Shown here: one piece after another, positions 18,296-27,325 of the stretch
Layout: every line of letters begins with the position of its first letter
Position numbering within the stretch: position 1 is the first letter of the stretch
From: Bacillota bacterium
GTDB taxonomy: Bacteria > Bacillota > Clostridia > Acetivibrionales > DSM-1351
Length of the DNA stretch: 64,000 bases
Direction of reading: 5' to 3'
Assembly: GCA_023443515.1 (NCBI GenBank)
Contig: JAEZUC010000127.1
Span: 28,633 to 92,632, forward strand
Notes under the pieces: model-generated
What the model was told of the DNA's origin: nothing
The model's database searches: none
What the model saw: only the letters and a program-made list of their open reading frames with translations
Made by a program: the position numbers and the translations under genes

Positions 18296-18312
18296 TAAAG
18301 AAGGGATAAGAT

Positions 18313-19464
18313 ATGAATTCTGAGGTGTTTTTTTGTGACATAGGAACGAACCATTTTAAAACTATTTTTGACAATATTAAGAGCCTGCTTTTAGCTTTCG
18401 ACATTGGGAGTATTTTTCACAAAGATGAACATACAGCTGTAAAGATCAGCTTTGGGGAATGGGGAAATCTAAATTATGTAAGACCTCAATATGTGGCTGC
18501 TTGCTTAGAAGAGCTAAAAAGAGTCGGTTCAAAACCGTTTCTGACTGATACCAATACCTTGTATAAAGGTATGAGGACAGAGTCAGTAGGGCATATTGCT
18601 AATGCCGTTAGAAACGGTTTCGGATATGATGGCATGCAGGTTCCTGTAATTATAGCTGACGGAATAAAGGGAAATAATTATGTAGAGGTTGATGTTCCCG
18701 GCATGCCATTTTCAAAGGTAAAGGTTGCTGCAGACATCTATTACGCTGATAGTATTTTATGCATATCTCATTTTAAATTCCACGAGCTGGCAGGGTTTGG
18801 AGGAACACTAAAAAACCTTGGCATGGGGTGCGCTGCAAAAGCAGGCAAGATAGAAATGCACTCAGATATAAAGCCAACTATAAATCAAAGGTGTTCGGGT
18901 TGCGGTAGGTGTGTAAAATTCTGTAAACCGGATGCCATATCCTTAGTGGAAAATAAGTATTCAATAAATAAGGAAAAATGCACAGGGTGCGGGAATTGTT
19001 TGCTGGTTTGCAATAATGGAGCAATTAAAACCAATTGGGATTCTAATGGTGAAACATTTCAAAAAAAGATTGTACAATATGCTCTTGGCGCTACAAGGAA
19101 TAAAGCCGGAAAATGCTTATATGTTAATTTCTTAACAAATATTGCACCTGTTTGTGATTGTGTTAATTATACGCCTGAACCAATTATGAGAGACATTGGC
19201 ATTGTAGCTTCTACAGATCCGGTTGCCTGTGACATGGCAAGCATAGATATCGTAAATTCCAATTGGCAAAATGATGAATGTAAAACAGAAAACGGCGGAT
19301 GTATAAGCAAGATATATCCAAAAGTGCCGTGGATGGAACAATTGAGTTATGCTGAGTCACTGGGTCTAGGTACCAGACATTACAATATAAATAAAACAAA
19401 TAGCTCAAGACAGCAAAAAAGAATAAATGAATTATCTAAAATATCAAAAAAAATGAATGGGTAA
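18313..19464 (+). CDS. DUF362 domain protein with two [4Fe-4S] ferredoxin motifs
   Basis: This 383-residue protein has an N-terminal DUF362 domain ('AVKISFGEWGNLNYVRP', 'ISHFKFHELAGFGGTLKNLGMGCAAKAGK'). A bacterial 2x[4Fe-4S] insert follows ('CSGCGRCVKFCKPDAI' and 'CTGCGNCLLVCNNGAI', about residues 195-236), then the rest of DUF362 ('IGIVASTDPVACDMASID'). DUF362/ferredoxin proteins are common in anaerobes, but their role is poorly defined. Next to five radical SAM genes, it could supply electrons for SAM cleavage or cobalamin reduction (inference). Confidence 0.85.
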   Translation: MNSEVFFCDIGTNHFKTIFDNIKSLLLAFDIGSIFHKDEHTAVKISFGEWGNLNYVRPQYVAACLEELKRVGSKPFLTDTNTLYKGMRTESVGHIANAVRNGFGYDGMQVPVIIADGIKGNNYVEVDVPGMPFSKVKVAADIYYADSILCISHFKFHELAGFGGTLKNLGMGCAAKAGKIEMHSDIKPTINQRCSGCGRCVKFCKPDAISLVENKYSINKEKCTGCGNCLLVCNNGAIKTNWDSNGETFQKKIVQYALGATRNKAGKCLYVNFLTNIAPVCDCVNYTPEPIMRDIGIVASTDPVACDMASIDIVNSNWQNDECKTENGGCISKIYPKVPWMEQLSYAESLGLGTRHYNINKTNSSRQQKRINELSKISKKMNG

Positions 19465-19502
19465 GACTGACTCCAGAATACTAAATGAAAAAGGGTTTAA
19501 AT

Positions 19503-20351
19503 ATGTATAAAGAGTTACTGGAAAAAATCACTGAAAATAATGTGAAACCACAAATTTTTGAAATGGGAGAACCAAAATTTTGGGATGATCCATATATATC
19601 ACAAAAATTGTTGGATGCACACATAAATCCAAGACATGACTTAGCAAGCCGAAGACAGGAAACAATTAATAAAGGCATAGAAAATATTACAAAGGCCGGT
19701 ATTGTAAAGCCCGGAGATAAGGTACTTGATCTGGGATGTGGCCCGGGGCTTTATAGTAATATACTTTCTAGTACAGGCATACGTACCGTGGGTTTGGATT
19801 TATCTGAAAGATCTATTAATTACGCTGTTAAGAAAGCCAAGGGAAAAAACCTCGAAGCTGAATACATATGCATGGATTATTTTGATATGGACTACACTAA
19901 CGAATTTGATACCGTTATGCTTGTATACGGTGAGCTTCATACATTTTCTGATGAAAAAAGAGACCTTCTTTTACAGAAAGCATTTAATTCCCTCAAAAGC
20001 AACGGATATTTTATATTCGAGGTCGTAACGCCACTATATAGGATTAATCACGGACTGAAAAACAAATGGTATATTACTGAACATGGCTTTTGGTGTGATG
20101 AAAAGCATTTAGTGCTTGAAGAAGGATTTAATTACCCCAAAGAAAGTGTTTGGCTGGATCAATATACTACGATAACTGAAAGAGATGTAAAGGTCTACAG
20201 AAATTGGTTTCACGGTTACACGGCTGAAACTATAAAAGATGTGGTGGAAAAAGCGGGCTTTGAAATTGAAACGGTATGGAATGATATAACAGGTACTGAG
20301 TATAACGAAAATGGAGAATGGATGTGCGTTGTGTTAAAGAAAAAAGAGTAG
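19503..20351 (+). CDS. SAM-dependent methyltransferase (class I)
   Basis: The core 'GDKVLDLGCGPGLYSNILSSTG' (motif I) followed by 'TVGLDLSERSINYA' (motif II) identifies a small-molecule class I methyltransferase of 282 residues. An N-terminal segment of about 70 residues precedes the fold. ATG 19503 is preferred because AAAAGGG precedes it by six bases; ATG 19485 has no ribosome-binding site. It sits between the DUF362 protein and the glycosyltransferase. The acceptor (O, N or C) cannot be read from the sequence. Confidence 0.88.
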   Translation: MYKELLEKITENNVKPQIFEMGEPKFWDDPYISQKLLDAHINPRHDLASRRQETINKGIENITKAGIVKPGDKVLDLGCGPGLYSNILSSTGIRTVGLDLSERSINYAVKKAKGKNLEAEYICMDYFDMDYTNEFDTVMLVYGELHTFSDEKRDLLLQKAFNSLKSNGYFIFEVVTPLYRINHGLKNKWYITEHGFWCDEKHLVLEEGFNYPKESVWLDQYTTITERDVKVYRNWFHGYTAETIKDVVEKAGFEIETVWNDITGTEYNENGEWMCVVLKKKE

Positions 20352-20378
20352 AATAACAGACTTTAGGGAGGAACTGAT

Positions 20379-21305
20379 TTGAAAGCTAGTATTGTGATTC
20401 CTACATATAACAAACTACCAAGACTTAAGTTGGCGATGGCTTCACTAAAAAATCAGAATTATCCATTTGAAAAATTTGAAGTGATTATTGTTGATAATGG
20501 TTCTACAGACGGAACAGCTGATTTTCTTGAGAGTTATAGGCCTTCTTTCGACTTGAAATATCTGCATATGGAGAATAAAGGCAGGGCGGCAGCCAGAAAT
20601 AAGGGGTTGGAGTATGCCAGGAATGAATTGGTGATTTTTACCGATGATGACCTTATTCTGAGTCCTGATTTTATTAGTGAACATGTGCGACTTCAGAAGG
20701 AAAATAATGGAGTTGTACACGGAAAAATCATCAATTTATCATATTTGAAGTTTTTTGAGGACCCTTCAAACGGAATATTATACTCATATCTTAACAATGG
20801 GAGACCAATTAATGAGGCAATGAAGAGTAAATGTATATCAGAAACAGATATTCTAAACCGTTTCGAAGAAGTAATAGCACCTAATGACAGGGTTTCAGCT
20901 ATAGAGATGGTAATATGGAGGATATTGGAAGAAGAAATCCAGGATATATCTTGGATTGGTTTTACCGGTGGAAATGTTTCTGTAACAAAAGAAATACTGA
21001 ACCATACCGGAGTATTTAACGAAAACTTTGGTCTAAATTGGGGATGTGAAGATTTAGAGCTTGGCTACAGAATATGCCGTAAGGGCTACAAGTTTACATA
21101 TGGTGACAAGGCCATGAACTATCATATATCACACTATAGACCCAATTTTGATATTGAACATAGCAAAACAGCACAGTTGTTTTATGAAAAATATAAAGAC
21201 CCCAACATACTGTATTTTCAGGATTTTGTAGCAGGGAAAATTAGTGGTAGTCATTTCGAGGGTCTTATAAAAAATGTACATACAGAACCTATAGGGGATG
21301 TGTAG
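20379..21305 (+). CDS. Family 2 glycosyltransferase
   Basis: This GT-A fold glycosyltransferase of 308 residues begins 'ASIVIPTYNKLPRLKLAMASL', has the nucleotide-binding 'VDNGSTDGT' and the metal-binding DDD of 'FTDDDLI', and a later 'WGCEDLELGYRICRKG' ED motif. There are no membrane segments, so it is cytosolic. TTG 20379 lies behind AGGGAGG. With the PIG-L deacetylase it suggests transfer of an N-acetylhexosamine followed by deacetylation. The acceptor is probably the aromatic or polyketide product (inference). Confidence 0.9.
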   Translation: MKASIVIPTYNKLPRLKLAMASLKNQNYPFEKFEVIIVDNGSTDGTADFLESYRPSFDLKYLHMENKGRAAARNKGLEYARNELVIFTDDDLILSPDFISEHVRLQKENNGVVHGKIINLSYLKFFEDPSNGILYSYLNNGRPINEAMKSKCISETDILNRFEEVIAPNDRVSAIEMVIWRILEEEIQDISWIGFTGGNVSVTKEILNHTGVFNENFGLNWGCEDLELGYRICRKGYKFTYGDKAMNYHISHYRPNFDIEHSKTAQLFYEKYKDPNILYFQDFVAGKISGSHFEGLIKNVHTEPIGDV

Positions 21306-21337
21306 AAGCAAGTATTAATCGTGGTGAGGTGTATTTC

Positions 21338-23863
21338 ATGACATTATTTGACAGTATTGAGTATAATGCAATTAATAACCCGGAAAATATTGCTCTGATG
21401 GATGAAAAATTAACTATATCATATAAGCAATTATATGAGCATTTAAGAAATAATCAGGCGATTTTAAATACGAATGGGTATGGAGAAGGAATGAAAGTGA
21501 TTTTGCAAAGTGAAAATCAATTGAATTTTGCACTTGCATTTTTATGCCTTTTATCTGTGGAATGTTGGATTATACCGGTTTCTGGAGATATCACACAAGC
21601 AGAACTTAAAAGAGTTATCAGCCTCACCGGAGCTACAGTTTTATCATGTGAAATGCTAGGAGTTCTTAAATCCGTTGGTTCAAATTGCAATAATAGCTTT
21701 AAGAAGCCTCGTGAAAGTAAGACCGGGATTTATCATTTATCTTCAGGTACGACAGGAATGCCCAAACTGTGTATTAGGACACTTGAATGCCTTGTAGCAG
21801 AAGGAACAAGTTTTAATAAGACCTTTCAGATAAAGAAGGAGGACAAAATACTAAGTGTCTCTCCATTATACCATTCATATGCTTTGGGTGCAGCTTTAAT
21901 GGCAACTATGGTGTCGGGGAATTGCTTATTTACACTTGATAGATTTGTTCCGAGAAAGGTTTTAAGAATCATTCATGAGAACAAAATTTCAATACTTATA
22001 TTGGTACCCGCAATGGCGAGGTTGATTTGCAACACTTCTACCCCGGAGAAATATGACTTGTCCTCCTTACGGGTCTGCCTTGTAGGTGCAGGCCCAATCA
22101 ATGAGGAAGTGTACAACAAATTTAAAGATAGATTCGGGGTTGTTTTACTAAGTAATTATGGAAGCACGGAAACTGGAGCATTAGTCTCAAGGTTAGTACC
22201 TTTACCGTATACATCAATAGGAAAGCCTATGTATGGCGTAGAAATAAAGATTTGCAATGATGAAGGAGAGAAAGTTGCAACGGGTGAGGAAGGTGAGTTG
22301 CGAGTCAGATGCAGAGGCATGCTCAAGGGTTATGCGGGTAGTGAGACTCTTTTACTTGACGATGAAGGCTTCTTTTCCATGGGAGATATTGCTGTTCAGG
22401 ATGCCCAAGGATATTTATATATAAAGGGTAGAAAGAAACTTATGATTAATGTTGGGGGTAAAAAGGTAAATCCTTATGAAGTAGAAGCCATATTACTCGG
22501 ATTTCATGGCGTAAAAGAGTGTGCCGTTGTGGGTCTGAAAAGAGAAAATGGTGATGAGTATGTAAAAGCCGTAATTGTAGGTGATAACGTTAAAGAAGAG
22601 GATTTACGCAGGTACTGTTCAGAAAATCTTAGTAAACATAAAATTCCATCTGTTATAGAGTTTAGAACTAGCATTCCCAAAAACGAGCTTGGAAAGATTA
22701 AGAGAGAAGAATTAACTAAAGTAGAGGAACAAAGTATGGAAAACAAACCTATTAGAGTTGGATTTATCGGATGTGGATGGATTGTTGAACATGCCCATAT
22801 TCCTGCATTTAAAAAAATTAATGGTGTTAAAATAAATTCGTTATTTGATATTGATATTGAAAGGGCTTCAAGGCTTGGAGAGCAATATGATATTCCATGC
22901 GTATATAACAATTTATCAGAATTTTTTAGTTCATGTATTGATGCAGTTATTGTGGCAACTCCAAATAATACACATTTTCAGTATTCCTTGCAGGCACTTC
23001 AGCATGGGTTGCATGTAATTTGCGAAAAGCCTATAGCTGTATGTTCAGATGAAGTCAAAGTATTAATTGATACTGCGACAAAAGTTAACAAACTATACAT
23101 ACCGGGTTTTGTAAACAGATTTAGATATGACATGATAAAAATCCGTGAACTTATTCAGTCAGGTAAGATTGGAGAAGTAACCAGTGTAGAAGCGGGATGG
23201 CTGAGAAGATCGGGCATACCAAGGCCAGGAACATGGTTTACTAATAAGGCCTTATCAGGCGGAGGGGTATTAATTGATCTTGGTTCCCACATATTGGATT
23301 TATGCCTAATGATTATAGGTGACAAGCAACCATTAAAACATTTGTTGACAGTTTTCGGACCGAACGGCAAAGAGGAACAATTCAACGCACAGTGGTTCGT
23401 AAGTAATTATTCCGAAGAACTTCCGATAGATGTTGAAAATACGGTTGTTGGCAGAGTTGAATTTGAAAGAGATACATTGTTGGAGGTTAAATTGAGCTGG
23501 TCATCTGAAATTAATGGAGACTGTACATATTTCACGATACACGGCACTAGAGGGTCTATAAAATTAAAAACCCTTTTTGGATTTAGTAATGACAGATTAT
23601 GGGATGAAGACAGTATGATTGTTAGTGATGTCAAAAAAGGTGAAGAAATTATTCAACTGAATAAAAACATCAACAATACCGGGCTTGCATTTGAAGCCAT
23701 GGCAAGATACTTTATTGATACAGTAAAAGAAGGGAATACAAACTTTCTCAATGAAAATGACGGTCTGAGGACTGTCGAATTAACTGAAAAGTTATATAAC
23801 AGTGAAAAAATGGTTGATATGGAGTCCAAAAGTATTATCTTGGAGGGATTAAGTCTTGGATAG
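21338..23863 (+). CDS. Fusion: AMP-dependent acyl ligase plus Gfo/Idh/MocA oxidoreductase (RifL-like)
   Basis: This 841-residue two-domain protein begins with an adenylate-forming ligase (about residues 1-465). It has SSGTTGMPK at 135-143, 'SNYGSTETG', 'GDIAVQD', 'GRKKLMINVGGKKVNPYEVE' and a terminal catalytic Lys in 'ELGKIKRE'. The second half (about 470-841) is a Gfo/Idh oxidoreductase: 'IRVGFIGCGWI' (NAD binding), 'VIVATPNNTH', and the catalytic Lys in 'CEKPIAV'. In ansamycin clusters RifL is such an oxidoreductase, proposed to make the 3-keto sugar precursor of UDP-kanosamine. The ligase may load AHBA onto a carrier. ATG 21338 follows GTGAGGTG. The fusion is unusual. Confidence 0.9.
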   Translation: MTLFDSIEYNAINNPENIALMDEKLTISYKQLYEHLRNNQAILNTNGYGEGMKVILQSENQLNFALAFLCLLSVECWIIPVSGDITQAELKRVISLTGATVLSCEMLGVLKSVGSNCNNSFKKPRESKTGIYHLSSGTTGMPKLCIRTLECLVAEGTSFNKTFQIKKEDKILSVSPLYHSYALGAALMATMVSGNCLFTLDRFVPRKVLRIIHENKISILILVPAMARLICNTSTPEKYDLSSLRVCLVGAGPINEEVYNKFKDRFGVVLLSNYGSTETGALVSRLVPLPYTSIGKPMYGVEIKICNDEGEKVATGEEGELRVRCRGMLKGYAGSETLLLDDEGFFSMGDIAVQDAQGYLYIKGRKKLMINVGGKKVNPYEVEAILLGFHGVKECAVVGLKRENGDEYVKAVIVGDNVKEEDLRRYCSENLSKHKIPSVIEFRTSIPKNELGKIKREELTKVEEQSMENKPIRVGFIGCGWIVEHAHIPAFKKINGVKINSLFDIDIERASRLGEQYDIPCVYNNLSEFFSSCIDAVIVATPNNTHFQYSLQALQHGLHVICEKPIAVCSDEVKVLIDTATKVNKLYIPGFVNRFRYDMIKIRELIQSGKIGEVTSVEAGWLRRSGIPRPGTWFTNKALSGGGVLIDLGSHILDLCLMIIGDKQPLKHLLTVFGPNGKEEQFNAQWFVSNYSEELPIDVENTVVGRVEFERDTLLEVKLSWSSEINGDCTYFTIHGTRGSIKLKTLFGFSNDRLWDEDSMIVSDVKKGEEIIQLNKNINNTGLAFEAMARYFIDTVKEGNTNFLNENDGLRTVELTEKLYNSEKMVDMESKSIILEGLSLG

Positions 23864-24824
23864 CTTTTTTGTAGGACTGGATGTAGGGGGAACGAGTGTA
23901 CGTATCGCGTCATATGACGACTCTGTTAATTCCATCCCGGATGTTAAGAAAGTGACATTCAAAAGATTAGGCGATGCAAGGCAAGAAGTAGACAAGAATA
24001 TATGTGAATTGATATCAGCAATTGTTAATGAAAAAAGCCAGGAGAACAAAATGTTAAGAGGAATTGGTTTATCACTGGCCGCACTTTTTGACAGGATAAG
24101 CGGAGAGATTAGTATGTGGCCAAACAATAAGGTGTGGGACGGTTTTCCATTAAAAAAATATTTAATGGAAAAATTTAAAGTTCCAGTGTTAATGGAGGAT
24201 GATGCAAACTCTGCTGCACTCGGAGAACATTTTGCAGGTGCAGGTAAAGGGTATTGTAACTTAGCATACATCACAGTAAGCACTGGGGTAGGTTGTGGAT
24301 TAATACTCAATAATTCTCTTTACACCGGGTCTAACGGGTGGGCAGGAGAAATAGGACATATCAAGGTTGCTGAAGATGGTTTGTTATGTAGGTGTGGTAA
24401 CAATGGATGTCTTCAATCATTGGTATCAGGGCCTGCGCTACTGGAAAAAATTAACAAGATTAAGATATCAAAAGGATGGGAAGGGTTTGACACTCTTGAT
24501 TTGAAAGATGTTGTAAATCTGGCCTGCCAAGGGGACAAGGATGCATACGGGATTTTTTATGAGGCAGGAGTACATATTGGAAGGATGATAACGAATATTG
24601 TTATGCTCCTTGATATTTCTTTGGTTATACTTGGCGGAGGTGTGACAGGTGCAGGGGATTTATTGCTTAAGCCTATAAATAAAACACTTAATGACTGTCT
24701 CAAACACTTTAAGAGAAACGTGGAAATAAAGAAATCAGAATTGGGTGACAGCAACGGTGCTATAGGAGCTCTAAGCCTTATATACAGGCAGTTTAATTGT
24801 GGCAGATTAATACAGGTCAAATAA
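23856..24824 (+). CDS. ROK family sugar kinase (RifN-like kanosamine kinase candidate)
   Basis: This 322-residue ROK kinase has an N-terminal phosphate loop 'VGLDVGGTSVRIA', the catalytic Asp in 'MEDDANSAALGE', 'GTGVGCG'-type 'VSTGVGCGLIL', and the zinc motif 'CRCGNNGCLQS'. RifN, which phosphorylates kanosamine at the 6-position in AHBA biosynthesis, belongs to this family, and the gene is flanked by the other AHBA genes, so kanosamine is the likely substrate. TTG 23856 overlaps the stop of the fusion gene by eight bases behind GGAGGGA. Kinases of other hexoses or ManNAc are the alternative. Confidence 0.82.
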   Translation: MDSFFVGLDVGGTSVRIASYDDSVNSIPDVKKVTFKRLGDARQEVDKNICELISAIVNEKSQENKMLRGIGLSLAALFDRISGEISMWPNNKVWDGFPLKKYLMEKFKVPVLMEDDANSAALGEHFAGAGKGYCNLAYITVSTGVGCGLILNNSLYTGSNGWAGEIGHIKVAEDGLLCRCGNNGCLQSLVSGPALLEKINKIKISKGWEGFDTLDLKDVVNLACQGDKDAYGIFYEAGVHIGRMITNIVMLLDISLVILGGGVTGAGDLLLKPINKTLNDCLKHFKRNVEIKKSELGDSNGAIGALSLIYRQFNCGRLIQVK

Positions 24825-24837
24825 AGGGTATAGGGAA

Positions 24838-25341
24838 GTGAGTAGATTGAAAGAATGTTCAATTAATTTTGAGGGAGCATGGGAAAATGCAACTGATTGT
24901 GCGACAATTGCAATAATCAATGGCCCAAACATAAATATCTTAGGTATTAGAGAACCTGATTTTTATGGAAAGGAGCTCTGGACAGACATTGAATTACGTT
25001 TAAAAAAGAAAGCTGCCGAGGTTGGCGTGAATCTGCTTTTTTTTCAGTCAAACCATGAAGGCCTGATTGTTGACTTTATTCAGGAAAACTTAAAAAGAAT
25101 AAATGGGATTGTAATTAACCCCGCAGCGTATACCAAAACAGGATATGCAATACTGGATGCTATTACATCTATAGATATTCCGTTTGTGGAAGTACATATT
25201 TCAAATATTTATGAAAGAGGCGGGTGGCACTCGGATTCAATATTTGCTGAGAAAGCATTAGGGCAAATTGTTGGGTTCAAAGGATTTGGTTATGATCTAG
25301 GATTAATGGCAATAAGTGATTTTATTAAAAATAAAAGTTAA
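24838..25341 (+). CDS. Type II dehydroquinase, RifJ-like (aminodehydroquinate dehydratase candidate)
   Basis: This type II 3-dehydroquinate dehydratase fold has 167 residues. It carries 'NGPNINILGIREPDFYG' with the conserved Arg and catalytic Tyr, 'QSNHEG', 'INPAAYT' and 'VEVHISN' with the catalytic His. The usual 'YTHTS' is 'YTKTG', and the region that normally reads 'FRHHS' is 'WHSDS', so two substrate-contact positions differ from the shikimate enzyme. That fits an amino-substituted substrate (inference). An extra 20 residues precede the core; GTG 24838 or TTG 24847 could be the start. Confidence 0.85.
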   Translation: MSRLKECSINFEGAWENATDCATIAIINGPNINILGIREPDFYGKELWTDIELRLKKKAAEVGVNLLFFQSNHEGLIVDFIQENLKRINGIVINPAAYTKTGYAILDAITSIDIPFVEVHISNIYERGGWHSDSIFAEKALGQIVGFKGFGYDLGLMAISDFIKNKS

Positions 25342-25368
25342 TAAATATAGATTTAGGAGGTATTTGAT

Positions 25369-26574
25369 ATGAACGAATTAGCAAAAAACGGAGGAACTCC
25401 TTGTAAAACGAAGCCTTTTCACCCTTGGCCATATTCAGATGAAAGAGAGCTGAAACTGGTCAGTGAAGTGGTCACGAGCAGAAAATGGTGGAGAATGACT
25501 GGTAGCAAAGTTGAAGAATTTGAAAAAGGATTTGCAGAGTTGCATAACGTTAAACACTGTCTGGGTGTTACAAGTGGTACACATGCTATTGAACTAGCCT
25601 TAACTGCTATGGATATTGGTTCTGGTGATGAAGTTATTGTACCGGCGATTACGTTTATTTCTACGGCAACGGCAGTGGTTTATTGTAATGCGACACCTGT
25701 ACTGGTTGATGTTGATCCTGAGACTTTCTGTATGATACCTGAAGCTTTTGAAAAAGCTATAACTCCTAAAACTAAGGCTGTTATTCCCGTACATATGGCA
25801 GGACATGCATGTGAAATGGATTTAATTTGTGAAATTGCGCGCAAGCATGGAGTAAAGGTAATAGAAGATGCTGCACATGGTCATGGTGGTGAATGGAAAA
25901 ACCAGAAGCTGGGATCCTTTGGGGATATGTCCATTTTCAGTTTTCAAAATGGTAAGCTGATGACTTGTGGTGAAGGCGGTGCAGTAGTTACAAACAGTAC
26001 AGATTTATATGAGAAGGCATATCTTATTCATGGTGTGGGCAGGCCTAAAGCAGACAGGATATATGAGCATGTTTTACTTGGTTCTAACTACAGAATGAAT
26101 GAATTCCAGGCTGCTGTCCTTATTGCACAGCAGGAAAGAATTGCGGAGATGAATAAGAGGAGAGACAAAAATGCCATCATGTTGGATAAATTACTAGCAG
26201 ATATTGAAGGCATAACCCCTCAAGGTAAAAATGCTAATGCTACAGTTATTACACATTATATGTATATGTTTTACTATAACGCGGAAGCTTTCGGGGGATT
26301 ATCCAGACAAGATTTTATCGATTGCCTTATAGCAGAAGGAATACCTTCCTTCATATCATTCCCTGTTATCTCTGATACAGAGGTCTTTAAAGAAAATAAG
26401 TTTGGTGGCCGTATCAAAGGGTATTCAAAAGAAGATGAATCTGACCTGTCAAATGCAAGGAGGATTGCCAGAGAGGTTGTATGGCTACCACATTATACCT
26501 TGCTTGGAGATGAAAAAGACTTAAATGAGATTGTAGAGGCAATCAGGAAAATACAAAAAGCTTTCAATAAATAA
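25369..26574 (+). CDS. AHBA synthase (RifK-like, DegT/DnrJ/EryC1 aminotransferase fold)
   Basis: This 401-residue PLP enzyme of the DegT family has the features of AHBA synthases: 'WWRMTGSKVEEFE' near the N-terminus, 'VTSGTHAIELAL', 'DAAHGHGG', and the PLP lysine in 'FSFQNGKLMTCGEGGAVV'. These motifs are nearly the same as I recall for RifK of Amycolatopsis. RifK aromatises aminodehydroshikimate to AHBA and also acts with RifL on the UDP-sugar precursor. AGGAGGT precedes the ATG. All surrounding genes are AHBA-pathway homologues, which strongly supports the call. Confidence 0.92.
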   Translation: MNELAKNGGTPCKTKPFHPWPYSDERELKLVSEVVTSRKWWRMTGSKVEEFEKGFAELHNVKHCLGVTSGTHAIELALTAMDIGSGDEVIVPAITFISTATAVVYCNATPVLVDVDPETFCMIPEAFEKAITPKTKAVIPVHMAGHACEMDLICEIARKHGVKVIEDAAHGHGGEWKNQKLGSFGDMSIFSFQNGKLMTCGEGGAVVTNSTDLYEKAYLIHGVGRPKADRIYEHVLLGSNYRMNEFQAAVLIAQQERIAEMNKRRDKNAIMLDKLLADIEGITPQGKNANATVITHYMYMFYYNAEAFGGLSRQDFIDCLIAEGIPSFISFPVISDTEVFKENKFGGRIKGYSKEDESDLSNARRIAREVVWLPHYTLLGDEKDLNEIVEAIRKIQKAFNK

Positions 26575-26608
26575 GTGATAAATAAACGATATAAGTGATA
26601 AATAAACG
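26571..26608 (+). repeat. Tandem 20-bp duplication spanning the stop codon of the AHBA synthase gene
   Basis: The 18-base unit ataagtgataaataaacg occurs at 26571-26588 and again at 26591-26608. The first copy includes the TAA stop of the upstream gene, and the second ends just before the ribosome-binding site of the phosphatase gene. It looks like a recent slippage duplication that lengthens the intergenic spacer. Confidence 0.8.
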
Positions 26609-26619
26609 GGGTGGTAAAT

Positions 26620-27285
26620 TTGAAAAAAGGAGTTGTATTTGATTTTGACGGCGTAATAATCAATTCATGCGAGATTCAAAGGCAAGCTTTTTTGGAAAGC
26701 TATAAAATTATCGTAGGAGAAGGTAAACCATCGTTTGAAGAGTTCTTGAGCCACAGCGGAGACAGTCTGCATAATATTCTTCTTAAAATGAACCTACCAT
26801 TGGAAATGATTGAACCATACAGGAGAATCAGCCGTGAAAGGATTGGGTTAATAAAAGAAAATAAAGGTATTAGGGAATTGCTTGAGCGGTTGACTGCAGA
26901 CGGTTATATCTGTGCGTTATGTACAGGCAAAGAAAGAAGCAGAACATTGGAAATAGTTGAAAAATTAACACTTGGCAAATATTTTAAAACAATTGTATGT
27001 TCTGACGATGTAAAATATCCCAAGCCTCATAGGGAGAGTCTGGTATTAGCATTAAACAATATGGATATTGATTTTGACAATGCAGTTATGGTAGGCGATG
27101 GCAGAAATGATATCCTTTGTGCAAAGAACACAGGAGTCAAATGTATAGCTGTTGGATGGGGAGACACACCTGAACATATACTCAAGAGTGAATCCCCGAA
27201 CTATTTGGTTAATACTCCCGATGAACTTTACAAGGGCATTATTACTTTGCTGGAAACTAATGATGCTTATGACATCGCCTTATAA
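26620..27285 (+). CDS. HAD-superfamily phosphatase (RifM-like)
   Basis: This HAD hydrolase of about 221 residues opens with 'GVVFDFDGVIINS' (nucleophile and acid Asp), with a Thr in 'LCTGKERS', a Lys in 'KYPKPHRES' and the motif IV acidic 'VMVGDGRNDI'. RifM of rifamycin clusters is a phosphatase of this family needed for AHBA formation. I prefer TTG 26620, because GGGGTGG at 26607-26613 then has normal spacing. GTG 26611 in the same frame would add three residues. Confidence 0.85.
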   Translation: MKKGVVFDFDGVIINSCEIQRQAFLESYKIIVGEGKPSFEEFLSHSGDSLHNILLKMNLPLEMIEPYRRISRERIGLIKENKGIRELLERLTADGYICALCTGKERSRTLEIVEKLTLGKYFKTIVCSDDVKYPKPHRESLVLALNNMDIDFDNAVMVGDGRNDILCAKNTGVKCIAVGWGDTPEHILKSESPNYLVNTPDELYKGIITLLETNDAYDIAL

Positions 27286-27325
27286 TTTATTGGTGGGAAT
27301 TTCAAAAAGCATGGATAGGTGACAA

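Noticed and set aside
22504..22911. Minus-strand open frame of 135 codons across the ligase/oxidoreductase junction
   Set aside because: It is antisense to a continuous coding frame with intact motifs on both sides.
23849..24310. Minus-strand open frame of 153 codons opposite the ROK kinase gene
   Set aside because: It mirrors a well-supported kinase gene, has no ribosome-binding site and encodes no recognisable motif.
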